64,000 nt of DNA. Source: Streptomyces durmitorensis. Lineage in GTDB: Bacteria > Actinomycetota > Actinomycetes > Streptomycetales > Streptomycetaceae. The position numbers and the translations under genes were made by a program. The stretch is from positions 8,184,001-8,248,000 of the forward strand of contig NZ_CP097289.1 of NCBI RefSeq assembly GCF_023498005.1, written 5' to 3'. The notes under the pieces were generated by a model. It did no database searches. It saw nothing but the letters and a program-made list of their open reading frames with translations, and was not told the origin of the DNA. This document shows, in pieces, positions 43,050-52,069 of the stretch (position 1 is its first letter; each line of letters opens with the position of its first letter).

Positions 43050-45224
43050 ATGCTGACCCGGCTCGGCCGTTTCGTGGTGCGGCGCAGCCGCGCCGTACTG
43101 ATCGGCGTGGTACTGGCCTTCCTCGGCCTCGGCGCCTACGGAGCCGGCGCCCAGGCCGACCTCGACCTCGCGCGCTGGGACGCGCCGGGCACCGAGTCCG
43201 TGCGCGCGGCCGACATCCTGCGCGAGGAGTACGGCACGGGGAATCCCAACCTCGCGCTCCTCGTCACGGCCCGCGACGGCGACGTCGACTCGCCGCGCAC
43301 GACGGCCGCCGCGCGCCAACTGGCCGCCGAGGTGCGGGACATCCTGGGCGTCACCGATGTCAGCGCCTACTGGACCGGCAAGAGCCCGGCCCTGCGCGCC
43401 TCCGACGGCGAACGCGCCCTGATCCTCGCCCGCCTGGAGGGCAGCGCCACGGACACCCGCGAGCGGCTCGCCACCCTCTCGCCTCAACTGGCCCGCACCA
43501 CACCACAGTTGACGGTCTCCGTCGGCGGCCAGGAGGAGATCTCCCGGCAGGTCGGCGAGCAGGCACGCGCCGACTTCCTGCGCGCCGAGATGATCGCCCT
43601 GCCCGCCGTCGTGCTCCTGCTGATCCTCGTCTACCGGCGCACCGTGGCGGCCCTGCTCACCGTCGGCGTCGGACTGCTCTCGGTCGTCGGCACGCTCGCA
43701 GGACTCCGGGCGATCGCGCAGGTCACCGAAGTGTCGACGTTCGCGGCGAACCTCGCACTCGTCCTGGGCCTCGGACTCGGCATCGACTACAGCCTCTTCG
43801 TCATCAACCGCTACCGCGAGGAACGGCACGCGGGGCACGCGCAGCCGCACGCCGTGGTCCGCGCGACCGCCGCGGCCGGACGCACCGTGATCTTCAGCGG
43901 GGTCACCGTGGCCGTCTCGCTCTGCGCGCTCCTTGTGTTCCCGTTCTTCTTCCTGAGCTCCTTCGCGTACGCGGGAGTACTCGTCGTCGTGACCGCGGTG
44001 GCCGGAGCGCTGCTCCTGCTGCCCGCCGCGCTCGCCCGCTGGGGCCACCGCGTGGAGCGCCCGCAGCGCACGGCCGGCGGCCTCTGGCAGCGGGTCGCGC
44101 TCGCCGCGATGCGCCGCCCGCTCGCCGCGGGCGCGGCCGTGATCGGCGTCCTGCTGTTCGCCGCGTCACCGCTGCTCGGCCTGCGGTTCGGCCTGCCGGA
44201 CGAGCGGGCCCTGCCCACCGGCACCTCGTCCCGCACCACCTCCGAGACCATCCACGAGGAGTTCCCCGCCGAACCGACCGACGCCGTCCAGGTCGTGCTC
44301 CGGGAGGCGGCGAGCGCCGGGGCCACACAGCGGTACGCCGCCGAACTCTCCCGCATCCAGGGCGTGTTCGAGGTGGACGCCCCGACCGGCCGCTATCAGG
44401 ACGGCCACCGCACCGGGCCCTCGGAGGTCACACCCCGAGGAGGAGGATCCCGCCTGACGCTGATCCCGACCCAGGCGGCGATGCGCGGCGACGTACCCGC
44501 CTTCGTCGGCGCCGTCCGCGACACCCCGGAACCTGCGGCCGCCCTGGTCGGCGGCTACCCGGCCGAGACCACCGACTTCCGCGCCACCCTCCTGGACCGC
44601 CTCCCGTACGCCGTCGGCCTCATCCTCGTCGCCACCTTCGCCATCCTGTTCCTGATGACCGGCAGCCTGCTCCTGCCCGCCAAGGCGACCGTGCTCAATC
44701 TGCTCAGCCTGTCGGTGATGTTCGGGTGCCTGGTATGGGTCTTCCAGGAGGGCCACCTGTCCGGGCTCCTCGGCTTCACGCCCACCGGGTCGATCGAGCC
44801 GAGCATCCCGGTGCTGATGTTCTGCGTCGCCTACGGCCTGTCGATGGACTACGAGGTGTTCATGCTGGCGCGGATCAAGGAGGAGTACGAGCGGGTCGGC
44901 GACACGGAGCGGGCGGTGGCGACCGGGATCCGGCGCAGTGCCCCGCTGATCACCGCGGCGGCCGGGATCCTCGCGCTCTCGTTCCTCACGTACGCGACCG
45001 GAGGCGTCGTTTTCCTCAAGGAACTGGGCGTCGGCACCGCCCTGACGATCCTCGTGGATGCCACCCTCATCCGCGTCGTCCTGCTGCCGGTCGCCATGCG
45101 GCTCGCGGGCCGCGCCAACTGGTGGGCGCCCGCTCCGCTGCGCCGGCTGCACCGGCGCTTCGGCCTGCACGAAGTCCCGGAGGGTGACAAGACCCCCGAG
45201 GTACTCCAGCGGGAGTACGCGTGA
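43050..45224 (+). CDS. MMPL-family (RND) transporter
   Basis: A 724-residue RND-type permease in two repeats. Each half has one early helix (VLIGVVLAFLGLGAYGAG; AAGAAVIGVLLFAASPLLG), a large extracytoplasmic loop, and a bundle with the conserved motif GLGLGIDYSLFVINRYREE in the first half and YGLSMDYEVFMLARIKEEY in the second. The Asp-Tyr pairs are the likely proton-relay sites. MMPL proteins export lipids or antibiotics. ATG at 43050 with GGGAGAGAGG upstream. A two-component system follows. Confidence 0.92.
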   Translation: MLTRLGRFVVRRSRAVLIGVVLAFLGLGAYGAGAQADLDLARWDAPGTESVRAADILREEYGTGNPNLALLVTARDGDVDSPRTTAAARQLAAEVRDILGVTDVSAYWTGKSPALRASDGERALILARLEGSATDTRERLATLSPQLARTTPQLTVSVGGQEEISRQVGEQARADFLRAEMIALPAVVLLLILVYRRTVAALLTVGVGLLSVVGTLAGLRAIAQVTEVSTFAANLALVLGLGLGIDYSLFVINRYREERHAGHAQPHAVVRATAAAGRTVIFSGVTVAVSLCALLVFPFFFLSSFAYAGVLVVVTAVAGALLLLPAALARWGHRVERPQRTAGGLWQRVALAAMRRPLAAGAAVIGVLLFAASPLLGLRFGLPDERALPTGTSSRTTSETIHEEFPAEPTDAVQVVLREAASAGATQRYAAELSRIQGVFEVDAPTGRYQDGHRTGPSEVTPRGGGSRLTLIPTQAAMRGDVPAFVGAVRDTPEPAAALVGGYPAETTDFRATLLDRLPYAVGLILVATFAILFLMTGSLLLPAKATVLNLLSLSVMFGCLVWVFQEGHLSGLLGFTPTGSIEPSIPVLMFCVAYGLSMDYEVFMLARIKEEYERVGDTERAVATGIRRSAPLITAAAGILALSFLTYATGGVVFLKELGVGTALTILVDATLIRVVLLPVAMRLAGRANWWAPAPLRRLHRRFGLHEVPEGDKTPEVLQREYA

Positions 45225-45277
45225 TCGCCACGCTCGGCTGACGCCCGCCGCCCACCCCGCGGTCTAGCGTTGCCGTC

Positions 45278-46534
45278 ATGGACGAGCAGCGCGAACACAG
45301 GCGCGGCGGTCCGCCCCTGCCCTGGGGCGGACCGCCGGCATGGCGGCAGGGGCCGCCCTGGTGGAACCGACGCGACGACGCGGGGGACGTCAGCAGGCTG
45401 CCCTGGCTGACGACGCTGGCGATCACCGTGTTCGTGCAGGTCGGCTCCAAGTACGCCGCCGAGGGCCAGCTCGACCGGCAGGACCTGGACGTCTGGGCCC
45501 GGCTCCTGCTGCTCGCGGGCACGCTCTCGCTCCTGCTGCGCCACCGCCACCCCGTCCCGGTCGCGTACTTCACGGCAGGGACAGCGCTGGTGTACCTCGG
45601 CGCCGGATATGCGTACGGCCCGGTCCTGATCACCGTCGCCGTCGGCTGCTTCGCCGCGGTCGTCTCCGGGCACCGGCGCGCGGCGTGGGGCGCCGTCGGG
45701 ATGCTGTGGGCGGGACATCTCCTTGTCGCGCACTGGCTCTACAGATGGCTGCCGCCGGACGGCGACAACGCACGGACCTGGGGCGAGGAGACCGTCGTCG
45801 CCGTCTGGGTGGTCGCCATCATCGCCGTGTCCGAGCTGGCCCGCGTGCGCCGCGAGCAGTGGATGAAGGAGCGTGCCGAGCGTGCGCAGGCCGCCAAGCG
45901 GCGCGCCGACGAGGAACGCCTGCGCATGGCGCGCGAGCTGCACGACGTCCTCGCGCACAGCATCTCCGTGATCAACGTCCAGGCGGGCGTCGGCCTCGCG
46001 CTGCTCGACTCCGATCCCGAGCAGGCCCGCACCGCCCTGACCACCATCAAGGCCGCGAGCAAGGAGGCGCTCGGGGAGGTCAGGCAGGTCCTGGACACCC
46101 TGCGTACGCCCGGTGAGGCACCCCGAGCCCCGGCCCCGGGGCTCGACCGCCTGCCCGAGCTCGTGCAGCAGGCCGCAAGTACGGGACTCACCGTCGAAGT
46201 CGACACCCAGGGGACCGGCAAGAAGCTGGCGCCCGGCGTCGACCTCGCCGCCTTCCGCATCGTCCAGGAGGCCCTGACCAACGTCGTACGGCACTCCGGA
46301 TCGCGGCACGCGCGCGTGCTCGTGCGGTACGAGGCCGCGGCGCTCACCCTGCGCGTGGACGACGACGGCCCTGCCACCGGCGCGGACGCGGGGGGCAGCG
46401 GCAACGGTCTTGCGGGGATGCGCGAGCGCGCCGCCGCCCTGAATGGCACGATCGAGGCGGGCTCGCGCCCGGACGGTGGATTCCGGGTCACCGCCGTACT
46501 GCCCACCCGCTCGGCACCTCAGGAGGACCAGTGA
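45278..46534 (+). CDS. Two-component sensor histidine kinase (NarX/DesK-like, HisKA_3)
   Basis: A 418-residue kinase with a Pro-rich cytoplasmic N-terminus, four to five helices between about 45 and 190, then HisKA_3 with phosphorylatable His222 (MARELHDVLAHSISVINVQAG), and an ATPase lobe (VQEALTNVVRHSGS, DDDGPATG, GNGLAGMRERAAAL). Typical partner of NarL-type regulators; the next gene overlaps it by GTGA. It probably senses an envelope signal. Confidence 0.93.
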   Translation: MDEQREHRRGGPPLPWGGPPAWRQGPPWWNRRDDAGDVSRLPWLTTLAITVFVQVGSKYAAEGQLDRQDLDVWARLLLLAGTLSLLLRHRHPVPVAYFTAGTALVYLGAGYAYGPVLITVAVGCFAAVVSGHRRAAWGAVGMLWAGHLLVAHWLYRWLPPDGDNARTWGEETVVAVWVVAIIAVSELARVRREQWMKERAERAQAAKRRADEERLRMARELHDVLAHSISVINVQAGVGLALLDSDPEQARTALTTIKAASKEALGEVRQVLDTLRTPGEAPRAPAPGLDRLPELVQQAASTGLTVEVDTQGTGKKLAPGVDLAAFRIVQEALTNVVRHSGSRHARVLVRYEAAALTLRVDDDGPATGADAGGSGNGLAGMRERAAALNGTIEAGSRPDGGFRVTAVLPTRSAPQEDQ

Positions 46535-47196
46535 TCCGCGTACTGCTCGCCGACGACCAGTCGCTGGTCAGGGCCGGTTTCAAGGCACTGCTCGACGCCC
46601 AGCGGGACATCGAGGTCGCGGGCGAGGCGGCGGACGGCGAGGAGGCGGTGCGCATGGTGCGCGAACTGCGCCCCGATGTCGTCCTGATGGACATCCGCAT
46701 GCCGCTGCTCGACGGTCTCGCCGCGACCCGGAGGATCACCGACGAACCGGACCTGAACGACGTGAAGGTGGTCATGCTCACCACCTTCGAGCTGGACGAG
46801 TACGTCTTCGAGGCGATCCGCTCCGGGGCGTCGGGCTTCCTGGTCAAGGACACCGAACCCGAGGAACTGCTGCGCGCCGTCCGCGCGGTGGTCGACGGCG
46901 ACGCGCTGCTCTCGCCCGGCGTGACGCGGCGTCTGATCGCCGAGTTCGCCGCCCGCTCCAAGGAGCCCACGGGCCCCGAGCCGCTCGGCGAACTCACCGA
47001 GCGGGAAAGGGAAGTGATGGCGCTGGTCGGCATCGGCCTGTCGAACGAGGAGATCGCCCGTCGTCTGGTCGTCAGCCCGCTCACCGCGAAGACCCACGTG
47101 AGCCGGACCATGGTGAAGCTGGGTGCCCGCGACCGCGCCCAACTGGTCGTCCTGGCCTACGAGTCGGGCTTGGTGCGCCCCGGCTGGCTGGGCTGA
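46531..47196 (+). CDS. LuxR/NarL-family response regulator
   Basis: A 221-residue regulator with receiver residues Asp8/Asp9 (LLADDQS), phospho-acceptor Asp54 (LMDIRMP) and Lys106 (LVKDTEP), and a C-terminal LuxR HTH (LTERERE, GLSNEEIARRLVVSPLTAKTHVSRTMVKL). GTG start overlaps the kinase stop. Forms a two-component pair with it; the MMPL transporter just upstream is a candidate target. Confidence 0.93.
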   Translation: MIRVLLADDQSLVRAGFKALLDAQRDIEVAGEAADGEEAVRMVRELRPDVVLMDIRMPLLDGLAATRRITDEPDLNDVKVVMLTTFELDEYVFEAIRSGASGFLVKDTEPEELLRAVRAVVDGDALLSPGVTRRLIAEFAARSKEPTGPEPLGELTEREREVMALVGIGLSNEEIARRLVVSPLTAKTHVSRTMVKLGARDRAQLVVLAYESGLVRPGWLG

Positions 47197-47429
47197 CGCG
47201 CCCGCCGGTGGCGCACGAGGACCGTCACCACGGACACGACGAAGACCGCGGCGGCGGCGATCCTGCGGACCTGGTTCAGCGTGTGCCCCGAGGGCGATGA
47301 CAGGCCGATGAAGTGGGCCGCCGCCGGCACGGCGAAGAAGGCGGCACCCGCGAGCGTCGTGGCGACGAAGAGCGCGAAACCGATCTCCACGGTGGCCTCG
47401 TCCCGCTGGGCCTGCGTCCTTTGCCCCAT
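47157..47429 (-). CDS. Small two-helix membrane protein (DUF6332-like)
   Basis: A 90-residue protein starting MGQRTQAQRDEATVEIGFAL, then two hydrophobic stretches (FVATTLAGAAFFAVPAAAHF and AAAAVFVVSVVTVLV) and a basic tail. The beginning fits the streptomycete DUF6332 family. It overlaps the 3' end of the response regulator by 40 bases tail-to-tail, which is unusual but seen in compact genomes. Function unknown. Confidence 0.65.
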   Translation of the reverse strand: MGQRTQAQRDEATVEIGFALFVATTLAGAAFFAVPAAAHFIGLSSPSGHTLNQVRRIAAAAVFVVSVVTVLVRHRRARQPSQPGRTKPDS

Positions 47430-47505
47430 GCCCCGAGTGTCAGGGGTGCGCCTCCGGCGGGCAAGCAACTGCCCACCGGAGGACGCGTATTGATGATCGG
47501 CCCGG

Positions 47506-49002
47506 TCAGTCGCGGACGGCCACCCGCTCCTCGTCGGCCTCGCGCTGCACGGACTTCACGACCACGATCGTCTCCTGTGCGGGACGCCTGCGGCGGGGCC
47601 GCAGCCCGGTGAGGGTGATCAGGAGTCCGGCGACCGCGATCGCCGTGACCACGATCAGGCCGGGGCGGTAGCTGTCGAGCACGGCCTGCGGCGAGGCGTC
47701 CGCGCCGTGCGAGGCCGCGGTGATCACGGCGGTGACGACGGCGAGGAAGATCGCGCCGCCCACCTGGATCGAGGTGTTCAGGAGGCCCGACACCATGCCC
47801 TGCTCGTCGTCGTGCACGCCGTTGGTGGCCTGGATGTTGAGTGAGGGGAAGACCAGGGCGCACGCGAAACCGAGCAGGATCATGGACGGCAGGACCATGG
47901 AGGCGTACGACGGGGTGAGGCTGACGCGCAGGAACAGGACGTACGAGGCGACGAGCAGGACGAAGCCCGCCACGATGACCCGCGGTGTGCCGAACCGGTC
48001 GATCACAGAACCGACCTTCGTGGACGACAGCGCGACCAGGGCGCCCGCGGGCAGGAAGGCCAGCGCGGTCTCCAGGGCGGACCAGCCGAGCAGCGTCTGG
48101 AAGTACTGCGTGGCCAGGAACTGGAAGGAGACGTAACCGCCGAAGAACGTCATCGCGCCGATCTGCGCCCGGAGTTGGGGCCCCGAGCGCAGGACGCCGA
48201 GGCGGATCAGGGGGCTCGCGGTGCGCAGTTCGATGCGTACGAAGACGGCGAGCAGCACGGCCGCGGCGAGGAACGACAGGAGGGTGCGGGCCGAGGCCCA
48301 GCCGGCCTCCGGTGCCTCGACGACGGTGAAGACGAGCAGCAGCATCGCCGCCGTGCCGGTGACGGCGCCCGGCACGTCGTATCCGCCGACGTTCTTCTCG
48401 CGGGCGCTGCGCGGGATCAGCTTGAGTCCGGCGATCAGCGCGATGACGGCGATGGGCGCGGGCAGCAGCATCGTCAGGCGCCAGCTGGCCTCGGTGAGCA
48501 GTCCGGACAGGACGAGCCCCATGGAGAAGCCGGTGGCGGCGCAGGTGGTGTAGATGGTGAGCGCGCGGTTGCGGACCGGGCCCTCGGCGAACGTCGTGGT
48601 GATGATGGACAGACCTGCGGGCGCGGTGAACGCGGCGCTCAGGCCCTTGATGAAGCGGCTGGCGATCAGCAGCGGACCGGAGTCGACGAACCCGCCGAGG
48701 AGCGAGGCGAGGGCGAAGACGGCGAGCGCGATCAAGAAGACGCGGCGCCTGCCGAGCAGGTCGGCGGCGCGGCCACCCAGGAGCAGGAGGCCGCCGTAGC
48801 CGAGGATGTAGCCGCTGACGACCCACTGCAGGGTCGAGGTGGAGAGGTTCAGTTCGGAGCCGATGGAGGGCAGGGCGACGCCGACCATCGACACGTCGAG
48901 CGCGTCGAGGAACATCGCGGCGCAGAGCACGAGCAGTGTGCCCCACAGTCGCGGGGACCAGCGCTCCGGGGACGCGGAGACAGCTGTGAGCGGAGAAGTC
49001 AT
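47506..49002 (-). CDS. MFS transporter, DHA2 (14-TMS) drug efflux type
   Basis: A 498-residue transporter with the DHA2 signature MFLDALDVSMVGVALPSIGSEL in helix 1, GGRAADLLGRRRVFL in loop 2-3 and 14 hydrophobic segments. Divergent from a MarR regulator. ATG at 49002 is used; GTG at 49011 is alternative. It probably exports a drug or metabolite; the C-terminal Arg-rich tail is cytoplasmic. Confidence 0.92.
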   Translation of the reverse strand: MTSPLTAVSASPERWSPRLWGTLLVLCAAMFLDALDVSMVGVALPSIGSELNLSTSTLQWVVSGYILGYGGLLLLGGRAADLLGRRRVFLIALAVFALASLLGGFVDSGPLLIASRFIKGLSAAFTAPAGLSIITTTFAEGPVRNRALTIYTTCAATGFSMGLVLSGLLTEASWRLTMLLPAPIAVIALIAGLKLIPRSAREKNVGGYDVPGAVTGTAAMLLLVFTVVEAPEAGWASARTLLSFLAAAVLLAVFVRIELRTASPLIRLGVLRSGPQLRAQIGAMTFFGGYVSFQFLATQYFQTLLGWSALETALAFLPAGALVALSSTKVGSVIDRFGTPRVIVAGFVLLVASYVLFLRVSLTPSYASMVLPSMILLGFACALVFPSLNIQATNGVHDDEQGMVSGLLNTSIQVGGAIFLAVVTAVITAASHGADASPQAVLDSYRPGLIVVTAIAVAGLLITLTGLRPRRRRPAQETIVVVKSVQREADEERVAVRD

Positions 49003-49022
49003 GCGGAGCACAGTACATGCGC

Positions 49023-49057
49023 ATGCATTGAGTGCAAGTGCATTTAATTCCGATGCA
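49023..49057. promoter_or_regulatory. MarR-type operator region (TGCAT/ATGCA half-sites)
   Basis: Half-sites ATGCA (49023), TGCAT (49039) and ATGCA (49053) form two overlapping inverted repeats in the divergent gap of MFS and MarR. AT-relaxed for this genome. Confidence 0.5.
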
Positions 49058-49091
49058 ACAAAGGGGGTCTTTTCTGCTACCGTGCGATGTC

Positions 49092-49496
49092 ATGGCGGCG
49101 AAGAAGGCCGAGCAAGGGCTCGTGGACCAATGGCGCGGCATCCTCGCGGTGCACGCGCGCACCCTGTGCGAACTCGACAACGCCCTGCGTGAGCACGGCC
49201 TCGGGGCCAGCGATTTCGAAGTCCTCGACGTGCTCTCCGAGGGCGCCGCGGCGGACGGTGACTGCGCCTACCGCGTGCAGGACATCGCGGGCCGGGTGCA
49301 CCTGAGCCAGAGCGCGCTGTCCCGCCTCATCGGCCGGCTGGAGAAGGACGGCCTCGTGGAGCGCGCCATGTGCAGCGAGGACCGGCGCGGGGTGCGGGTC
49401 GTGCTCACCGGCAAGGGACGCGAACTGCACGCGGAGGTGCGGCCGCTGCAGCGCGCGGTCCTCGGCCGGATGCTGGCGGAACCCGGCTCCAAGTAG
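49092..49496 (+). CDS. MarR-family transcriptional regulator
   Basis: A 134-residue MarR: dimerisation helix LVDQWRGILAVHARTLCELDNAL, winged helix VQDIAGRVHLSQSALSRLIGRLEKDGLVERAM and wing CSEDRRGVRVVLTGKG. Start ATG at 49092; a longer frame to 49032 runs through the operator. Divergent from the DHA2 pump, which it probably represses. Confidence 0.9.
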   Translation: MAAKKAEQGLVDQWRGILAVHARTLCELDNALREHGLGASDFEVLDVLSEGAAADGDCAYRVQDIAGRVHLSQSALSRLIGRLEKDGLVERAMCSEDRRGVRVVLTGKGRELHAEVRPLQRAVLGRMLAEPGSK

Positions 49497-49504
49497 CCCT
49501 GAGC

Positions 49505-49546
49505 GTAAGTGGCCCCGGGTGCAAGTACCCGGGTGCAAGTGCCCCG
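49505..49546. terminator. Degenerate 14-bp tandem repeat with embedded hairpin
   Basis: GTAAGTGGCCCCGG, GTGCAAGTACCCGG and GTGCAAGTGCCCCGG follow one another. Within it, CCCGGGT-6-ACCCGGG (49514-49533) forms a 7-bp perfect hairpin between two convergent genes and may serve as terminator. Confidence 0.5.
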
Positions 49547-49550
49547 GGGC

Positions 49551-50300
49551 TCACACGCCCGACGTCTCGCTCCACAGGGTGCTCAGCGCGGTGTCGCCGG
49601 TGACGTGCGGGATCGGCGCGCGGTTCCACAGCGCGAGGTAGAGGTGCTCGGCGGGCCCCGAAAGCTCACACTCGGCCGGACCGTCGCCGCCCCGCTCCGT
49701 GACGGGCGGTTCCGGGGACAGGTGCACGGTCCACACGGCGTCCGCGCCCGCGTCCGTCGCCCGTACGCGCAGGACCCGGGGCTCCTGGGTGCGCACCCTG
49801 CTGCGGGCGCGCGCGTGGAACCCGCGGAGCAGCTCGTCGATCCCGTCAGCGGCGAACTCCGTACCGATCGGCGACGGCGCACCCCCGCGCGCGGACTCGG
49901 CGTCCACGCGGTGGATCGTCGTCTCGTTCGCCTGCCGCCGCGCCCAGAACGCGAGGGGGTTCGGAGCGGGCAGGAACGCCCAGCACCGCACGTCCGGCGC
50001 GGCGGCGCGCAGCGTGGCGACCAGGTCGCCGTGCGCCTGCCTGTACCAGTCGAGCAGGGCCGCGCCGTCCAGGTCCGGCGCGTCGCCGATGGGCCGCGGC
50101 GAGGTGTGCCCGTCGGCGACGAACGCCGCCGCCCAGCGATGCACCGCTCCCGTGTGTCGCAGCAGATCGCGCACGGTCCAGTCGGGGCAGGTGGTCACCT
50201 TGGCGCTCGTCCCGGCCGCTTCGGCTGCGCGGGCCAGCAACTTGCCTTCCGCGTCGAGGACTTCAAGGTGTTCGGCGATCTCCGTACCGGCAGTCTTCAT
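49551..50300 (-). CDS. Maleylpyruvate isomerase family mycothiol-dependent enzyme
   Basis: A 249-residue DinB-like protein with the N-terminal helix bundle (CPDWTVRDLLRHTGAVHRWAAAF) whose His residues, with ANETTIHRVDAE, form the metal site, and a C-terminal MDMPI_C domain ending in LYLALWNRAP. Homologues use mycothiol as cofactor for isomerisation or transfer reactions. Convergent with the MarR gene. Specific substrate unknown. Confidence 0.88.
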   Translation of the reverse strand: MKTAGTEIAEHLEVLDAEGKLLARAAEAAGTSAKVTTCPDWTVRDLLRHTGAVHRWAAAFVADGHTSPRPIGDAPDLDGAALLDWYRQAHGDLVATLRAAAPDVRCWAFLPAPNPLAFWARRQANETTIHRVDAESARGGAPSPIGTEFAADGIDELLRGFHARARSRVRTQEPRVLRVRATDAGADAVWTVHLSPEPPVTERGGDGPAECELSGPAEHLYLALWNRAPIPHVTGDTALSTLWSETSGV

Positions 50301-50387
50301 ACGGGGGATTGTGCCGGATGGAGTGTGCCGGATGGAGTGCGCGCGAGTACCGCCACTGCTGCGGGCGGGTCCCGGTGCGGTGGCCGG

Positions 50388-51014
50388 TCAGGTCGAGCGT
50401 CGCAGGAACCCGTCGACGAGTCGGTCGATGAACTCGGGCTCGATGGGTTCGCCGGTGACCAGGACGCGGTAGTAGAGCGGACCCACGAGTTGGTCGGTCT
50501 CGGCGGTCACGTCGACACTGCTGGGCAGCCTTCCGCGCTGCATGGCGCGCTCCAGCGGTAGACGGTCGCGCACGCGCTGCTCGTTGAGGAACCTGTCCCG
50601 GAAGTCCTCGGCGAAGACGGGGTCATGCTGTGCCTGTGCGATCAGGGCCCGGAAGACGGCTCCCGAGTCGGACTGGCTCAGGAATTGCGCCAGTTGGCGC
50701 AGATAGGAGCGCAAGTCCTCGGTCAGGTCACCCAGATCGGCCGGTGTCAGCTCCTCGGTCGCGTCCTGCAGGAAGGCGTCCATGAGGACTGCGGTCTTGG
50801 ATTTCCACCAGCGGTACACGGTCTGCTTGGCCACGCCGGCGCGCGCCGCGATGCCCTCGATCGTGACGCCGGCATAGCCCTTCTCGGCCAGCAGGTCGTC
50901 GGCCGCCTCGAGCACCGCCTGCCTGGCCGCAGCGCTGCGTCCGTGCCGGTTGCCGTGATGCCGCCCTGCGGACGAGCCAGTGATGGCCTCGTCGCCTTGT
51001 ACCGCGCGTCCCAT
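50388..51014 (-). CDS. TetR/AcrR-family regulator (TetR_C_11-like)
   Basis: A 208-residue TetR: HTH VTIEGIAARAGVAKQTVYRWW and a C-terminal domain with TDQLVGPLYYRVLVTGEPIEPEF, typical of the TetR_C_11 group. GGGAGGCGC precedes the ATG. Divergent from an O-methyltransferase with a strong palindrome in the gap, which it probably represses along with itself. Confidence 0.92.
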   Translation of the reverse strand: MGRAVQGDEAITGSSAGRHHGNRHGRSAAARQAVLEAADDLLAEKGYAGVTIEGIAARAGVAKQTVYRWWKSKTAVLMDAFLQDATEELTPADLGDLTEDLRSYLRQLAQFLSQSDSGAVFRALIAQAQHDPVFAEDFRDRFLNEQRVRDRLPLERAMQRGRLPSSVDVTAETDQLVGPLYYRVLVTGEPIEPEFIDRLVDGFLRRST

Positions 51015-51045
51015 TAGCGCCTCCCTGGGGTACAGGGTAGAAGCT

Positions 51046-51078
51046 CTAGATTAAACGCAACGTTGCGTCTACTCTAGG
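51046..51078. promoter_or_regulatory. TetR operator palindrome
   Basis: Core ACGCAACGTTGCGT (51055-51068) is a perfect 14-bp palindrome, flanked by outer CTAGA/TCTAG symmetry (51046-51050, 51074-51078). It ends a few bases before the methyltransferase ATG and overlaps the likely promoters of both genes. Confidence 0.72.
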
Positions 51079-51082
51079 ATTC

Positions 51083-51745
51083 ATGACCCGCACACACACC
51101 CTCGCCGACCCCCGGGTCGAGGCCGCACTCAGCCAGATGTTCGCGCGCGCAGCACACGACGCAGACGCCGCAGCCCTCGCCAGGGAGAAGCTGCCCGAAG
51201 GGTTCGCCCCGACGACGCCACAGGAACAGTCCGACGCCGCGGCGGAGATCTATATGCCGATCTCCGCCGCGGGCGGGCAACTGCTCTACAACCTGGTCCG
51301 AGCCGTCCGCCCCAGCACCGTCGTGGAATTCGGCACGTCCTTCGGGATCTCCACGCTGTACCTGGCCGCCGGCGTACGCGACAACGGCACGGGGCGCGTC
51401 ATCACCACGGAACTGAGCAGGACCAAAATCGCAGCGGCTCGCCGCACCTTCGCCGAGACCGGCCTGGACGACGTGATCACCGTCCTCGAGGGAGACGCCC
51501 GGCACACCCTCAGGGACCTCGACACTCCTGCCGATCTCGTCCTGCTCGACGGCTGGAAGGACCTCTGCCTGCCGGTCCTGCACCTGCTGGAGCCTCGCCT
51601 CGAACCAGGCACCCTCGTCATCGCCGACGACGTCGATCTCGACAGTCTGCGCCCCTACCTGAGCTACGTCCGCGACCCGGCCAACGGCTACCAGAGCGTG
51701 ACCTTCCCCGTCGAGGACGGCATGGAGATCAGCTGCCGCCTATGA
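51083..51745 (+). CDS. Class I SAM-dependent O-methyltransferase (cation-dependent type)
   Basis: A 220-residue methyltransferase related to catechol/caffeoyl-CoA O-methyltransferases: VVEFGTSFGISTLYLAAGV (SAM motif I), ITTELSRTKIAAARRTF (acidic ribose site), DLVLLDGWKDL and VIADDVD (metal-binding Asp residues). It should methylate a hydroxyl on an aromatic or polyketide-like substrate with Mg2+. Controlled by the divergent TetR. Confidence 0.9.
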   Translation: MTRTHTLADPRVEAALSQMFARAAHDADAAALAREKLPEGFAPTTPQEQSDAAAEIYMPISAAGGQLLYNLVRAVRPSTVVEFGTSFGISTLYLAAGVRDNGTGRVITTELSRTKIAAARRTFAETGLDDVITVLEGDARHTLRDLDTPADLVLLDGWKDLCLPVLHLLEPRLEPGTLVIADDVDLDSLRPYLSYVRDPANGYQSVTFPVEDGMEISCRL

Positions 51746-51756
51746 CGGGGGGCGTC

Positions 51757-52046
51757 CGGCGGCCGGGAGTCGGGATGGTCGGTGAACGAGGCGCCGAGGA
51801 AGCATGGCTTCTTGCGCAGCATGCGGATCGCGCTCCAGCGCTCCAGCGTTCCAGCGGCGGGTACTTGAGCTCATGAAGACCGCCGTCGCAGCAGGAGAGG
51901 CATCTGCACGTCACCTTGCCTGCCTCACCGACCGGGTTCTGGTCGCGGCAGGCGAGCCCCAGTTGTACGGGACGCAGTACACCCACGAGCCGGACGGCTC
52001 GGATCCGCGTCCGCAACCGGTGGCTGACCCGGAATTCCGCTGTGCG
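51757..52046 (+). pseudogene. Frameshifted remnant of a DUF6624 protein gene
   Basis: Two frames together recreate a DUF6624-type sequence. The first (about 51757-51838) reads GMVGERGAEEAWLLAQHADR; after a CCAGCG(C/T)T repeat (near 51835-51860) the second continues RRVLELMKTAVAAGEASARH, LTDRVLVAAGEPQLYGTQYT up to about 52046. The N-terminal domain start and the last part are missing, and a stop closes frame one. Inactive relic; no function assigned. Confidence 0.72.
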
Positions 52047-52069
52047 CCACCTCCTCGGCTTCGGGTGAC

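Noticed and set aside
42008..45187. Plus-strand open frame of about 1060 codons through the SARP and MMPL genes
   Set aside because: Arg/Pro-rich frame-shifted translation; the real genes in other frames have intact domains.
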